A stretch of 64,000 nt of DNA from Meghimatium bilineatum. Its lineage: Eukaryota > Mollusca > Gastropoda > Stylommatophora > Philomycidae. The notes under the pieces are model-generated. The model was not told where the DNA came from, made no database searches, and was given only the letters and a program-made list of their open reading frames with translations. The translations under genes and the position numbers were made by a program. Positions 55,024 to 64,000 of the stretch are shown one piece after another. Location: assembly GCA_034231615.1 (NCBI GenBank), contig CM067311.1, positions 28,114,015 to 28,178,014 on the forward strand, in the 5' to 3' direction. The number at the start of each line of letters is the position of its first letter. The stretch's first letter is position 1.

Positions 55024-55649
55024 TCATCTAAAAGTGTATAAGCTCAGTGTCCCATTCAGTTGCTGATTACGCGTTCTTCTGATCTTTCCGGAGAGGGAGC
55101 ACTTTCTCCCATCACCCCTAGTCACTCCCATTTCTACCATTCTCTGAATATGTACATTTTCACGTTCGACTTCATCCTCGTCTTCTCGTATGGTATCCAT
55201 GACTGCTCTAATCAATTCAATCAAGTATTTTCTTATCTCGGTGCCGTTCACCAAAGCTTTACCAGCCAACACATCGGCTCTTCCCCTTGCACATTTCCCC
55301 TGACCCCAGCATGACCAGGACAGTATATCCATGTAATGCTCTGCGCATTGTCGATAAGAGTGACCCATTCAGTTCTGATCATACACTTTTCTATCTTGCG
55401 CAGCATACTTTGAGAGTCCGATAGAATAACTTATTCTGTATGTGGTTGCGTCGTCAGCCAAATGAGAGCTGCTGCCACCGCTTCTATTTCCATTCTCATA
55501 CTAGATGTTGTAGTGGGGTAGGCATCTGACTTCTCAGCTAATTTCTTGGCATTTTTGTAGGCCACGAAAACCCAACCACACCTGTTTGTTTCTTGTGTTA
55601 TATGGACTAGATATAACAAACAAAAAACCATGATAATCAGCAACATCAC
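55024..55649 (-). pseudogene. RNase H domain and tail of a non-LTR retrotransposon
   Basis: Minus-strand frames: CGWVFVAYKNAKKLAEKSDA, MRMEIEAVAAALIWL (catalytic Glu), a SQSMLRKIEK-like block near 55400, ITWIYCPGHAG-like, GRADVLAGKALVNGTEIR, then the tail IREDEDEVERENVHIQRMVE and GRKCSLSGKIRRTRNQQLNG. It is the same family as the intact domain at 40.6-41.3 kb (for example SQSMLRKIEK is shared), but with at least two frameshifts and a stop after the PHTE of the N-terminal part. Confidence 0.8.
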
Positions 55650-55875
55650 AGAAGAACAGGTGGTGATCGTAAAAATACACGGAGAGCTTCTACAACAAGC
55701 AGAACATTATCAATGTCTCGGACACATAATCACAAATGATGGTAGATATGAAACAGAACTTAAAAGGAGAATAGGAATGTCTAAACGTACTTACAATGAC
55801 AAGAGGAAAATATTAATAACTAAACAAATTACAAGCGTGCTGAAAATTAGAAATTTTAAAATGTTTGGTTCTTGA
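55630..55875 (+). pseudogene. Retroelement RT-thumb fragment
   Basis: Plus frame: VVIVKIHGELLQQAEHYQCL, GHIITNDGRYETELKRRIGM and SKRTYNDKRKILITKQITS. VxxxGExLxQxxxFxYLGxxITxDGRxxxEIKxRI is the conserved region just after RT in RTE-like elements. 81 codons are uninterrupted. Its 3' end is truncated where repeat L begins. Confidence 0.75.
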
Positions 55876-56054
55876 TTAGAAACTCAGCCGAAGACGGATG
55901 TGTCGGGCCATTTGGCGCAAATAAAACGGCGACACAACGCATTTCCATTCTCTGGACTACATCCTGCTGGAAATCTACAATGTATCATGGTCCTGTTACA
56001 ACAGAAATCCAGCAGGGGTTTGAGAATGAACGCTGAAGAAGAAGATTAGAAACT
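55874..56054 (+). mobile_element. Family A short retroposon, copy 6, with 11-bp target duplication
   Basis: Insert 55885-56043 bounded by gattagaaact at 55874-55884 and 56044-56054. Full set of landmarks: gccgaagacggatgtgtcgg, acacaacgcatttccattct, catcctgctgga, catggtcctg, atccagcagg, gagtttgagaatgaacgctg and the aagaagaa tail. It splits repeat L, whose two halves (55866-55884 and 56044-56100) rejoin to match 54952-55022. Confidence 0.92.
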
Positions 56055-56294
56055 GACCTCACAGCACGAGGGGCATTCCCATAAGTGCTCCGCCCTCTGT
56101 TCCAGCAGACTCGATGGTATTTCGAGTCATATGCCGTTGAAACATACGTCGACATCAAGGCACAACTCTGGCCCTTGCGACAGGTTTCTTTGTTGTTCCG
56201 TCCACGCACGCCGTGTCCGTAACTAGTTCAAGCACAACGTCGGCCTGCCGGAACAACATGTTAACTGTTATCGAAGGTTACGACTACGGGATTG

Positions 56295-56430
56295 TATTGA
56301 TGGCGTGCCATGAAGTTTCTATAAGAGATAACCTCAATATAAAGGCATGTCATCTACTAAGGTTTTCTGTTGCATGTGTGGTTTATCTAGTGAGCCATTG
56401 GTGAGACCCACAGATGTAACACTTGCGCAT
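56295..56430. repeat. Interspersed repeat E, copy 2
   Basis: ggcgtgccatgaag, gataacctcaatataaaggc, atgtcatctactaaggtttt, ctgttgcatg and gagccattggtgagacccac parallel 11010-11145. Confidence 0.6.
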
Positions 56431-56449
56431 ATATGCTATATATATTCTA

Positions 56450-56895
56450 TATTTAGTATGGGTCAGAAACATTACTACGTGGCAGACGGTACGTGATTAG
56501 TCTCATACACGACAATAAACAAACAACTAGAAGGCAGCATTGATGCCTTTGAGGTGTATATATATATATAGAAGCATAGTAACGTTTCATGAAAAGAGAA
56601 GGAAGCAAACAAAGAGGTTCTAACAACACGTCGTATGAAGAAAGAATTATTAAAGAAATACAGATTAAATAAATAAAATATTTTGGACATTTAAAAGACA
56701 TGATACCTTGTTGAAAACCTTGCTTGAGGTTAAAGTCGAGGGTAGATGAGCAACAGGTAGACAGAGATACAAGTGAGAGAGTAACATCACGAGATGGGGA
56801 GGTTACAGTCTAGCAGAGTGTACCACCAAGACAAGAGATAGTGGATTTTGGAGGTCTTTTGCAGTAGGTTTTCGTTTCAGAGACGGCCATTAATG
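56450..56895 (+). pseudogene. Retroelement C-terminal region, decayed
   Basis: Pieces in order: FEVYIYI near 56550, FWTFKRHDTLLKTLLEVKVE at 56680-56740, SNITRWGGYSLAECTTKTRD at 56780-56840. They match the remnants at 24.3 and 4.8 kb (KRHDILLKTSLE, MRWAGYSLVECTTKARD). A short AT run sits inside. Many stops. Confidence 0.6.
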
Positions 56896-56899
56896 ATAG

Positions 56900-57052
56900 T
56901 GAATAACAGAAATTCGCTATATGCAGTACAAACAATAAAGAATAAATATAATTGGAGATTTTGAAAAATGTTAAAATGGATATTTTGAAAAGTATTGTTG
57001 CTTCGGAAAAAAATGTTATAAAAGGATTCACTATATAGGGGATTCCACTGTA
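56900..57052. mobile_element. MITE family D, copy 3
   Basis: aataacagaaattcgctata, cagtacaaacaataaagaat ... ctatataggggattccactg, followed by ta. The left terminal repeat is missing; the right one is well preserved and followed by the expected TA. An extra ~30-bp internal duplication (gattttgaaaaatg, gatattttgaaaagta) distinguishes this copy. Confidence 0.65.
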
Positions 57053-57169
57053 TTTATGATGTTGAGTCCATGTCGATACCTATCTTGGTAATTCATTTTC
57101 AGAACCAGATTCTCGACCTTATTTTGAAATCCTAGTGGGCTGTTTAACCGCATGCAATTAATGAGTTAA

Positions 57170-57392
57170 GAAAGTGGTAGACAAAATACGACCAGCGGCC
57201 AAATATGACCCGCTAAGCAGTATTTTTTCTGGCCCGCCAGGTTGATCTAATAGAGTTGTTTTTTTTATCTGGCGTTAGATTTCAGAAAATACTACTCGGA
57301 GCTCCACAGGATTAAGAAAAGGTCTTTGACCACAGGAAAAAATATAACCCTGGTTCACCGATCCGAAACGGTTTCCCACCTTTGGTTTAAGA
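57170..57392. mobile_element. Candidate hAT-like MITE
   Basis: agtggtagacaaaatacgac, cggccaaatatgacccgc, tctggcccgccag near the left and cggtttcccacctttggttt at the right; the phrase order is that of non-autonomous hAT elements whose ends flank GGCCCGCC-type blocks. Ends are imperfect. Confidence 0.4.
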
Positions 57393-57550
57393 TCACAGAC
57401 AGTTCTCTGTTCTGTAGGTAACTATGCCTTGAATGACTCCTCTGAAACCTGGATATTATAATAAAGAATTGATGGTTAAGATGTCCATAGCAAAGGTGTC
57501 CTGAAGACTTCAGCACTGTGGAGATCATGTCAGTCGTTGCAGCTATATCT

Positions 57551-57856
57551 AGAACTGTTTATTCTTCTTTTTCTTCTGCGTTCGTTCTTAAACTCCTGCA
57601 GATTAGCAGGATATAGTCTGGAGAACGGAATGCGCTGTGTCATGGTTTACAGCATTGCTGCGATATCTGCGCCTTTTGGCCTGACACATCCGACTTCAGC
57701 ATGGCTTTGGGTCTCTGACCCTATATGGGATGGGACAGCCAACTCCATCCCACAACCTCCTTAGTAGCCTTTTACGACATGCGTGGAAGGTAAAAAGTGT
57801 TCTATTCTTTGCTCCCCTTTCGGGTCCCGGCAACACACGGGCGAGAACTGTTTATT
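57551..57856 (-). mobile_element. Family B retroposon, copy 2, with 13-bp target duplication
   Basis: Insert 57564-57843 (280 bp) bounded by perfect agaactgtttatt at 57551-57563 and 57844-57856. Landmarks: ttcttctgcgttcgttctta, gattagcaggatatagtctg, cttttggcctgacacatccg, gggatgggacagccaactcc, gccttttacgacatgcgtgg, cccctttcgggtcccggcaa. The best-preserved family B copy in the window. Confidence 0.92.
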
Positions 57857-58105
57857 TATTGGGCGCCTCAGGGAGATAGGAAACACGACCTTTGTTCGTG
57901 TGGTTCACAGCCACGTTTGTCATTTTTGTCTCACAAAAAATGTCAAGTTAAATGAAGAAATCTTCCATACAGGTGCTGCAGGTGTCCGTAATTGAAGCAA
58001 GGAATAGCGTAGCTGTTACCTGCTATTAATATCGTCAGAGATGATTAAGGTGATTCTGGATGTGGCGATGGTCATCCTATCTCATAGTGGGTTAAATTGA
58101 CACAA
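57857..58105. other. Unassigned stretch
   Basis: Nothing recognised. Confidence 0.3.
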
Positions 58106-58240
58106 AAACCACTGAGATCGAATGTGTCAATCGAAAGTCCCAGATATAACAACCAAGCTGTAAAATATGACAGAATACATTTCGTTACCTGGACTACACT
58201 TCTCCTAATCTGTCGGATTTTAAGAATGCACTCTATAAGA
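58105..58240 (+). mobile_element. Family B retroposon, strongly diverged
   Basis: cactgagatcgaatgtgtca, atcgaaagtcccagatataa, gctgtaaaatatgacagaat, acatttcgttacctggacta, cacttctcctaatctg follow the family B order on this strand. Confidence 0.5.
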
Positions 58241-58502
58241 AGCAATCCTGCACATTAAATTAAGGTTGGAGAGTTCATCATTTCTTACTTTATTTCTGAA
58301 GAAAAATGTGTTCCTGGGACCATTATCACCTCTTCTGGTTCATCATTGATCAATGTTTAGAATTAAACCAATTGGCCCAGGGCTACGTTGTAATTACTCA
58401 CTTGTAGGACATTTGCATATAAATTTTATAATTATACATTTATAAATTACATTGCATTGAGTTATGTAAATATAACTCAATCTACTGTCTGCAGCTAGTT
58501 TA

Positions 58503-58592
58503 TATAATCAAATATCGTTATAACAAATTGGTCCGCGATGACGAAATATGTATTCAATAACAGAAATTCGCTATACATATAGGCCGTATATG
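58503..58592. mobile_element. MITE family D, partial
   Basis: aatatcgttataacaaattg, gtccgcgatgacgaaatatg, tattcaataacagaaattcg, ctatacata; the right half is missing. Confidence 0.55.
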
Positions 58593-58659
58593 TACCTTTA
58601 CGTCTCTCCAGACAATAGTATTGTTGTTGTACAAATGTAATCTACAATCATTCATGGCG

Positions 58660-59300
58660 ATGATGTATGTGACTCACAAGGTATGCTTCTCAATCTGAGC
58701 AGTAAAGAGTCTTCCACATTGTGTACAAGTTATCACAAGCCTACTTGTACCATCGTGTGCTGTTGTGAGACTTCTTACGCGTACATCCCTTGGACTAACT
58801 GATGCCACTTTCTCCATTTATACCATTCCTGATAATTTAAATCCGTGTAACATCATACATGACATCTTGTTCCCATGATTCTGTGTCAATGCCTGTATCA
58901 TGCATGTGTACACGTCATTGTACCGAAGTAGAGTTCGACCATGAGATCTTTCCCTGGAATATAATTCTCCATACAGTAGATCTTTCGGTATTATGCCATC
59001 ATCTAACCTCCTAGTGTGTACTAGCCATCCGAGTCTGCGCAGACTGAATTAGAAAATACTGTGCTATTGACTATTCTTTCCAATATATCAGTATTAACGA
59101 CTTTGTCCTGACATCTAACTCCAAGAATACTTCGTAGGGCACCGCATGTAAAAGCTAAGTCGTGTCTCCAGGTGCACATAAGTTTCCCATGAGTAACCGT
59201 CGTAGAGGAGGGTGATATAAATATTACGTGCGTGTCTCTGCTAGACGCTACTTTGTTTCCCTTTTCATTGGCAGATGACACGTGATTAGTCTCACACAGT
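58660..59300 (-). pseudogene. Non-LTR retrotransposon C-terminal region with zinc-finger-like end
   Basis: Minus-strand reading: CGALRSILGVRCQDKVVNTD, ILERI, then LVHTRRLDDGIIPKDLLYGE, LYSRERSHGR and finally ITCTQCGRLFTAQIEKHT. The LRSILGxRWQDKVxNxxILER...LLYGEL...RSHGG...CxxCxRxF order is that of a widespread RTE-like lineage whose polyprotein ends in a C2H2-like motif. Frames shift at about 59040 and 58960. No RT visible upstream. Confidence 0.75.
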
Positions 59301-59560
59301 GACGCTTAACTAGGTAGACCGCAGGCCTGTTACAGTTGATAGGTAACGAACAAGGCATAGAAAGAGGATTTTCTTTCTGTTGACAAGTTTGTTCGTTTCC
59401 CATGAGCCACGGCTAATGTAACTAGAGCTATAACGAGGAAGATGGCTGGAACAACATAAGTACCAGAGAAAGATATCTCGTTGGATATATGTGCTTCTTG
59501 GTTATAAAACATCACTTTTTTTAGAAACCAATTCAACTCATATTTCTTGGTCATTTTTGT
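59301..59560. other. Unassigned stretch
   Basis: Open frame 59330-59554 (-) includes a hydrophobic segment, but I cannot connect it to any family. Confidence 0.25.
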
Positions 59561-59799
59561 GTTTAATTTTAACTATTATTTCCCTTTAAAGCCAAAAGAT
59601 TTTCGATGAAACTTTGAAAATGATACATTCTTCTTCCTCCTCTTCTTGTTCGCAGTTTGACATGTCTAAATAGCAAGTCTGGTTTTCTTAATAAATGCTG
59701 CTGTATTTGAAAGGTCCTCGATGCTTTATTTGGATATCCATCTCTGTGGACAGGTATTATTCCCTTAACTAGTTTAGTGTATTGCAGTCTTTCAAGATA

Positions 59800-60330
59800 G
59801 TTCAGTGGTCTGTGCTGCTTGCCCACAGTGGTGATAGGACCAGTCTTAGTCTATTTAAGTGACTGTTTAGTTTGTTGTGTCCTGTTCTGAGGCGGAAGAT
59901 AATTACATGCTCAGCGCTGTCGAGATAGTGATAGTTGTCTTTTGGGTAGTCGACTTTCCTGATTGCTTTGATGATGGTCCTCTTTTCTTGGTAGGTGATT
60001 TCTTTGTCTTTTTGCGCCTGTTTTGCTCCATTCTTTGCCAGTCTTATCTGCGTCGTCATTTCCTGGTATACCACAGTGACATGGTATCCACTATAGTATT
60101 ACCCTTCTTTGGACGTTCACCTCTCGTATGGCTTCCTTCAGGTCTGGGAGTTTGTCGCTGTCAAGGGCTTGTAGGACAGACATAGCATCAGTAAGAAACA
60201 CCACCTTTTAACATTGGTTTGTTGTATTTTTAATTATGTATACAGCAATATTTAGAGCCTGTACTTCTGCAGAGCAGTTGAAGCAGAAGATTCCAGTTGG
60301 TGAACATGTGGATTAATTTTCTTTTTTTGT
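59800..60330 (-). pseudogene. Jockey-like RNase H fragment
   Basis: Minus-strand: SAEVQALNIAVYIIKNT (Glu), VVFLTDAMSVLQALDSDKLP (Asp), WIPCHCGIPGNDDADKTGKE (His/Asp), then KRTIIKAIRKVDYPKDNYHY and IIFRLRTGHNKLNSHLNRLR, the start of the tail. It is homologous to 6.83-7.35 kb (for example SDKLPDL versus STNLPDL). One stop lies just before WIPCH and frames shift three times. Downstream (59569-59800) lies probable 3' untranslated sequence shared with 9.9 kb. Confidence 0.75.
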
Positions 60331-60660
60331 GTGTTGATATATTATGTACATTCTAGCACCTCCATTCTTCACTGTTCTAGTTGCTGCTCTGGAGTACATA
60401 TCATCAATCATGTTGCATGCTACTATGATAGTGCAGTTGTTGTTTATGGTGGTTCTGATAGGAGATTTTGATATTACTTCCACGGAACTGGGAAAAGTGT
60501 TTTGGTGTTGTTTCTTTTGTTATGTCTGATAGTTCTTCCTTATATTCTTTGTTTAATTAAAATAATAAAATGATTTGTACGATATTTAGCACGTATTTAA
60601 ATTTGTAAAAGCATTCTTTGCCAAAAATTGTCTTAATAATACATTTATGTGTATTTTACA
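60331..60660. other. Unassigned, probably upstream part of the same Jockey-like element
   Basis: No motif could be fixed; composition similar to the flanking remnant. Confidence 0.25.
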
Positions 60661-60960
60661 AGAGACATTTTTCTTAAGCAAAAGTGTAGAGGTCGAGGAA
60701 ATGTTTCAAAGGAAACACGAGGGATACAAAACTAGAGGCAGACCATGCAAACGATGGATTACAGAAATAAAAGAGTTCATGAAACAAACATAGGCCTATA
60801 TCAAGCACACAAAAAATCAATCTCCAGAGAAATCTTCTACCACTCACGTTACAAGAGACAAAGGGGTATAATGCGAAAAGAAAAAGAAAGAAAATTTGTG
60901 TTATTAATTTCTTTTAAACAAAACCAACATACTATAGAAAAATGGGTACCACACCAGTAG
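60660..60960 (+). pseudogene. Non-LTR retrotransposon C terminus
   Basis: HEGYKTRGRPCKRWITEIKE, then FMKQT, matches 19355-19420 (GYKARGRRCERWITEIKEVT). The rest (HKKSISREIFYHSRYKR) aligns with the end of that fragment. No stop inside the first 25 codons. Confidence 0.65.
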
Positions 60961-61039
60961 AAACATTGATATACTTTTCTTATATTTTGTTTAACATATT
61001 ATGCATACCCGAACCTAATACACATGAAATATTCAGTAT

Positions 61040-61400
61040 ACAATCTTATTTGATCATGAAAACATATGTGATCATGAAAACTTATTTGATCATGCAATTT
61101 ATTTGATCATGAAAACATATTTGATCATGAAAACCTATTTGATCATGAAATTTATTTGATCATGAAAACTTATTTGATCATGAAAACTTCTTTGATCATG
61201 AAATTTATTTGATCATGAAAACATATTTGATCATGAAATTTATTTGATCATGAAAACTTATTTGATCATGAAATTTATTTGATCATGAAATCTTATTTGA
61301 TCATGAAAACTTATTTGATCATGAAATTTATTTGATCATGAAAACTTATTTGATCATGAAAACTTATTTAATCATGGAAAACGTATTTGATCATTAAAAC
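61040..61400. repeat. 15/18-bp minisatellite centred on TGATCA
   Basis: Units tatttgatcatgaaaact (18 bp) and tatttgatcatgaaat (~15-16 bp) alternate for about 22 copies. Each contains the palindrome tgatca, and flanking attt/aaat extends it. Confidence 0.95.
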
Positions 61401-61838
61401 AGTAAATGTTGCTGTAGAACAACCCCAGATTACCTGTACAGAATGTTGAATAATTTCTTATCTCATATTTACCATAAACATAACATGCCGTCTCCGCATC
61501 AATCGTTTGCTGCAATGAATCTAAAACTTCTCATATCTCTTCCAGTTGTAACAACACACACTAACAAAGTGTGTTTCTCCATCTCATATTTCATTTCTCT
61601 TTGTATCTCCGCCTACATCTTGTTCACCGCCCTTCAATTTTGTTTATACATGCTGATTATCCATTCACCCATATGATTTTTAAACAAAATCAATATTCTC
61701 GTTTTGTTAGTTCAATGACCACTCGGAAGTTTAAAATACTTAAGTGCTTGATCGCGCTTCAAGTTATAGTCATCAACAATAATTAAAATATTTATTAACA
61801 CGTCACCTCTTAGATTGAAACATTCAGTGTTACAAAAT
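61401..61838. other. Unassigned stretch
   Basis: Open frames 61443-61676 and 61571-61786 (+) have hydrophobic runs but no known motif. Confidence 0.25.
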
Positions 61839-61954
61839 ATACTGTTTAAAAAAAGAAACGGAACATTATTGAAGTGCTAATCGACCAAATTTGAAACGTA
61901 TACCAAAATGTTATTTTACGGAATTAATGTTTGAACCTTAGCATGAAGAACATT

Positions 61955-62830
61955 TCAGACTTTAACAATGAAATGATGTTCATTAAATCTGGTTTGAACT
62001 TTTATTATTTTCGACTGAGGCCTCCTTTTCAGTAACGTGTATGGCCTCATCTGGTCTCTATCAGAGAATGACATCTCCTCGACATGGATCGGATGTTGTT
62101 GGATATGTTGTTGTGGGATGGTTGCCAACTCATCCAACAGCGCAAGAGACAACTGTCGGAGATTGACTGGAGCCAAATCTCGCTGGCGGAGTGGTTTGTC
62201 GAGTTGATCTCATAAGTGTTCTATGGTGTTCACGTTGTTTTCAGTGAGGAACAGGGTAGTGAGTTGTGCCACAGGAGGTCGAGCGTTATTTTGTTAAAAA
62301 ATCGACCCTCGTGCAGCCAAAATTAAGAGGGCGCGAGGACAACAATTTCAGCGACGTATCGTTCATCATTCAAGCGACTTCAATTTGTAGCAGGTCATTT
62401 CTTCCCATGAAGTTGATCATCACCCCCCCCGACATCAGTGCACCTCCACCGCCGCGTGGAGGAGCCTCATAAACGATGTTCTGGGGGTACCTCTAGCGGA
62501 TTCTGCAGTAAACTATTTTTCGTCTATGGTGTCGCTGGAGCACAAAATATTATTCATCACTAAATCAAGCCCATCTCCAGTTATTTCCAACGGTACATTG
62601 ACAATGCTGGTTAGCCCACTGCAGTCAGTTCTGGCGATACCGGTCCGTAAGCACAGTACCTCTGTAGGATATTCTAGCCCAAAGACAAGCGTCGTGCAGC
62701 CTGTTCCTGACCACTTGATCTGAAATTCGACGCGTTGCTGGCATTGAGTGGACTGTAGAGGACGCAGATCGTTTCCTGAGGTGACACAGCCGTATTAAGT
62801 GGTGTTCGGCAGAAGTTGTCACTCTGGTTC
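61955..62830 (-). pseudogene. Tc1-like transposase pseudogene
   Basis: Minus-strand order: ATRRISDQVVRNRLHDACLW (second helix-turn-helix), VLTDRYRQ, FSDEYFVLQRH (first catalytic Asp, expected S-D-E-S), YEAPPRGGGGALMSGGVMI (GGGSVMVWGGI-like motif), a NARPPVAQL stretch (second Asp lost or mutated), NTIEHL and DQLDKPLRQRDLAPVNLRQL, ending LSLALLDELATIPQQHIQ. This is the full Tc1 order, with several frameshifts and stops; non-functional. Confidence 0.8.
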
Positions 62831-63071
62831 TTTCACTGCCAGAAAACTAGTCTGCCACTGAGCCAGTTTGTTGAAATCGTCCCTAAAGGCGACTAATGGT
62901 GCTTTTAACGACATTAAATTTTCTGGTACTTTGTGACGTCCAATGATGATGTATCGGTGTTCTGTAGTGAGATGAGCCATACTTGTGCATTAAATTTTGA
63001 AATGAATTTATCGAGGACAATCAATCTTTTCTTGACATTCAATATGATCAGAGAGTTTTGTGTTCAGTAAG

Positions 63072-63147
63072 TTTCATGGGATTCTCATGTTTCATGGGAT
63101 TCTCATGTTTCATGGGATTCTCATGTTTCATGGGATTCTCATGAACC
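63072..63147. repeat. 18-bp tandem repeat, four units
   Basis: catgggattctcatgttt repeated four times, perfect. Lies in the 5' flank inside the decayed Tc1-like element. Confidence 0.95.
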
Positions 63148-63422
63148 TGTCACGAGTTATTGCCAAAAATGTTGTTTTGACCATGATCTCTGTCATGACC
63201 TCACGAATCATGATGTGAATACAATTCAGGTAACCATCAGAAGTTAATAACCAGGTAGACACAATCGATAGGTTGAATGATTTCCAATCAGCGAATATCT
63301 TTTATACAAGTAATTCTAAAAATAACGTTTTTTTTTTTTAAAGTATAAATTTAACGGAACAAACATTAACCGAACTTTACTTATGAAAGACGTAACCACA
63401 GAAGCAATTAAAAATAGGTTAT

Positions 63423-63560
63423 CTTCTTCTTGTTCGCATCGTGCAGACATGTTAAATAGGCGGGTTACATGATAACATGGTTGCCGGTGCGCATCTCGGC
63501 CTGGTATCTTCGACTTCAGTACGTGTGCTTATATGGACAGGACTGTGACACTTAGATAAA
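63423..63560 (-). mobile_element. Family B-like retroposon, strongly diverged
   Basis: cttcttcttgttcgcatcgt, tacatgataacatggttgcc, gcgcatctcggcctggtatc, ttcgacttcagtac keep the family order and spacing; the 5' third is absent. Confidence 0.4.
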
Positions 63561-63759
63561 TGGATGTCCCGAACAATTTTAATGTTCAACCTCTGTTGAT
63601 TGGAATGAGCCCCATATCCAGTTCAGAGAATTGGCCTCGATGAAGAAAGTAATTTGTAAAAATATAGCAGCAATAACAATTTCATGTTTGGTTCTAAATC
63701 CGTAGAGAATTGATATCATTATATATGAGTTTTCGCATCTGTACTCCGCTTGTCACAAC

Positions 63760-63950
63760 AGAACAGAGCGCTTCGTATCAAGAGTACCACACATGGTATA
63801 TCACTCCATAGCTGCAAGCGGTAAGCCGTAGGGATCTCCGAAATATTGCATGTGTAAAAAAAAATATTAACAGCTCGGTAACTAACCTGCGACCTCATGA
63901 GTAAATGCTTGACCGCTAGGTCCCGGAGATTGCCTAAAATGCCCATACAG
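63760..63950 (-). mobile_element. tRNA-derived SINE, family H2, copy 3
   Basis: Minus strand: gggacctagcggtcaagcat (A-box region), gaggtcgcaggttagttacc (B-box region), then tttcggagatccc and tgtgtggtactcttgatacg, aligning with 51240-51385. Confidence 0.55.
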
Positions 63951-64000
63951 CGCGTCTAAAATATTTCTTAATGTTAGTTTGTGTTTGTTTATCTTTATCT

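Larger units (their letters stand above)
61839..63346 (-). mobile_element. Decayed Tc1-like transposon
   Basis: Candidate ends atactgtttaaaaaaagaaa (61839) and tttttttttaaagtat (ending about 63346) are imperfect inverted repeats with TA at the borders. About 1.5 kb lies between them with a Tc1-type transposase on the minus strand. An 18-bp tandem repeat has arisen in the 5' region. Boundaries are less certain than the coding match. Confidence 0.55.

Overview
This window looks like nuclear DNA from an animal. It is AT-rich, has no operon structure, and is filled with non-LTR retroelements, a Penelope-like element, Tc1/mariner, THAP/P-like and hAT-like remnants, tRNA-headed SINEs, and a very large number of minisatellites. 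A lophotrochozoan, probably a mollusc, is my best guess. That rests on the style of the repeats, notably a short retroposon with a TCGTAAAAGGCGACTAA-like core, and was not checked by search. I found no convincing host protein-coding gene. Most longer open frames are stop-free readings of tandem repeats or pieces of transposable elements. The window is best read as an intergenic or intronic repeat landscape.

Layout. 0-6 kb: RNase H remnant carrying a short retroposon (family A), a 16-bp degenerate array, a SINE, a pogo-like MITE, a decayed retroelement tail and two minisatellites. 6.8-9.3 kb: a decayed Jockey-like retrotransposon on the minus strand, whose pre-RT linker has expanded into nine 83-bp repeats. 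10-14.8 kb: arrays, a SINE and an RT fragment. 15-16.6 kb: two family A insertions with target duplications and an inverted-repeat element with a hammerhead-ribozyme-like motif. 17.4-18.1 kb: a TAG-rich array. 19-21.5 kb: retroelement tails and arrays. 22.1-22.7 kb: a Penelope-like element in head-to-head halves (GIY-YIG on minus, RT-linker on plus). 23-30 kb: arrays of 45, 28/64, 30 and 32 bp, family A copies, a foldback MITE. 31.6-33.9 kb: a 25-bp satellite invaded by a mariner deletion derivative and by a family B retroposon. 34-37.3 kb: arrays of 52 and 33 bp and a CTA-rich block. 38-41.5 kb: retroelement tails and an intact RNase H reading frame enclosed by an inverted repeat. 42-47 kb: a duplicated block, a THAP-domain P-like transposase pseudogene, a SINE and a hAT-like MITE. 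48-58 kb: MITEs, SINEs, retroelement pieces and A/B retroposons. 58.6-64 kb: retroelement remnants, a TGATCA-containing array and a decayed Tc1-like transposon.

How the parts relate. The elements give a relative chronology. Family A retroposons, with clean 8-12 bp target duplications, sit inside older RNase H, MITE and retroelement debris, and family B and mariner sit inside an already expanded satellite. The most notable items are the related A/B short retroposon families (A carries a nested palindrome that B lacks), the ribozyme-like inverted repeat, two inverted-repeat loci that could be transcribed into hairpin RNA, and the density of unrelated minisatellites.
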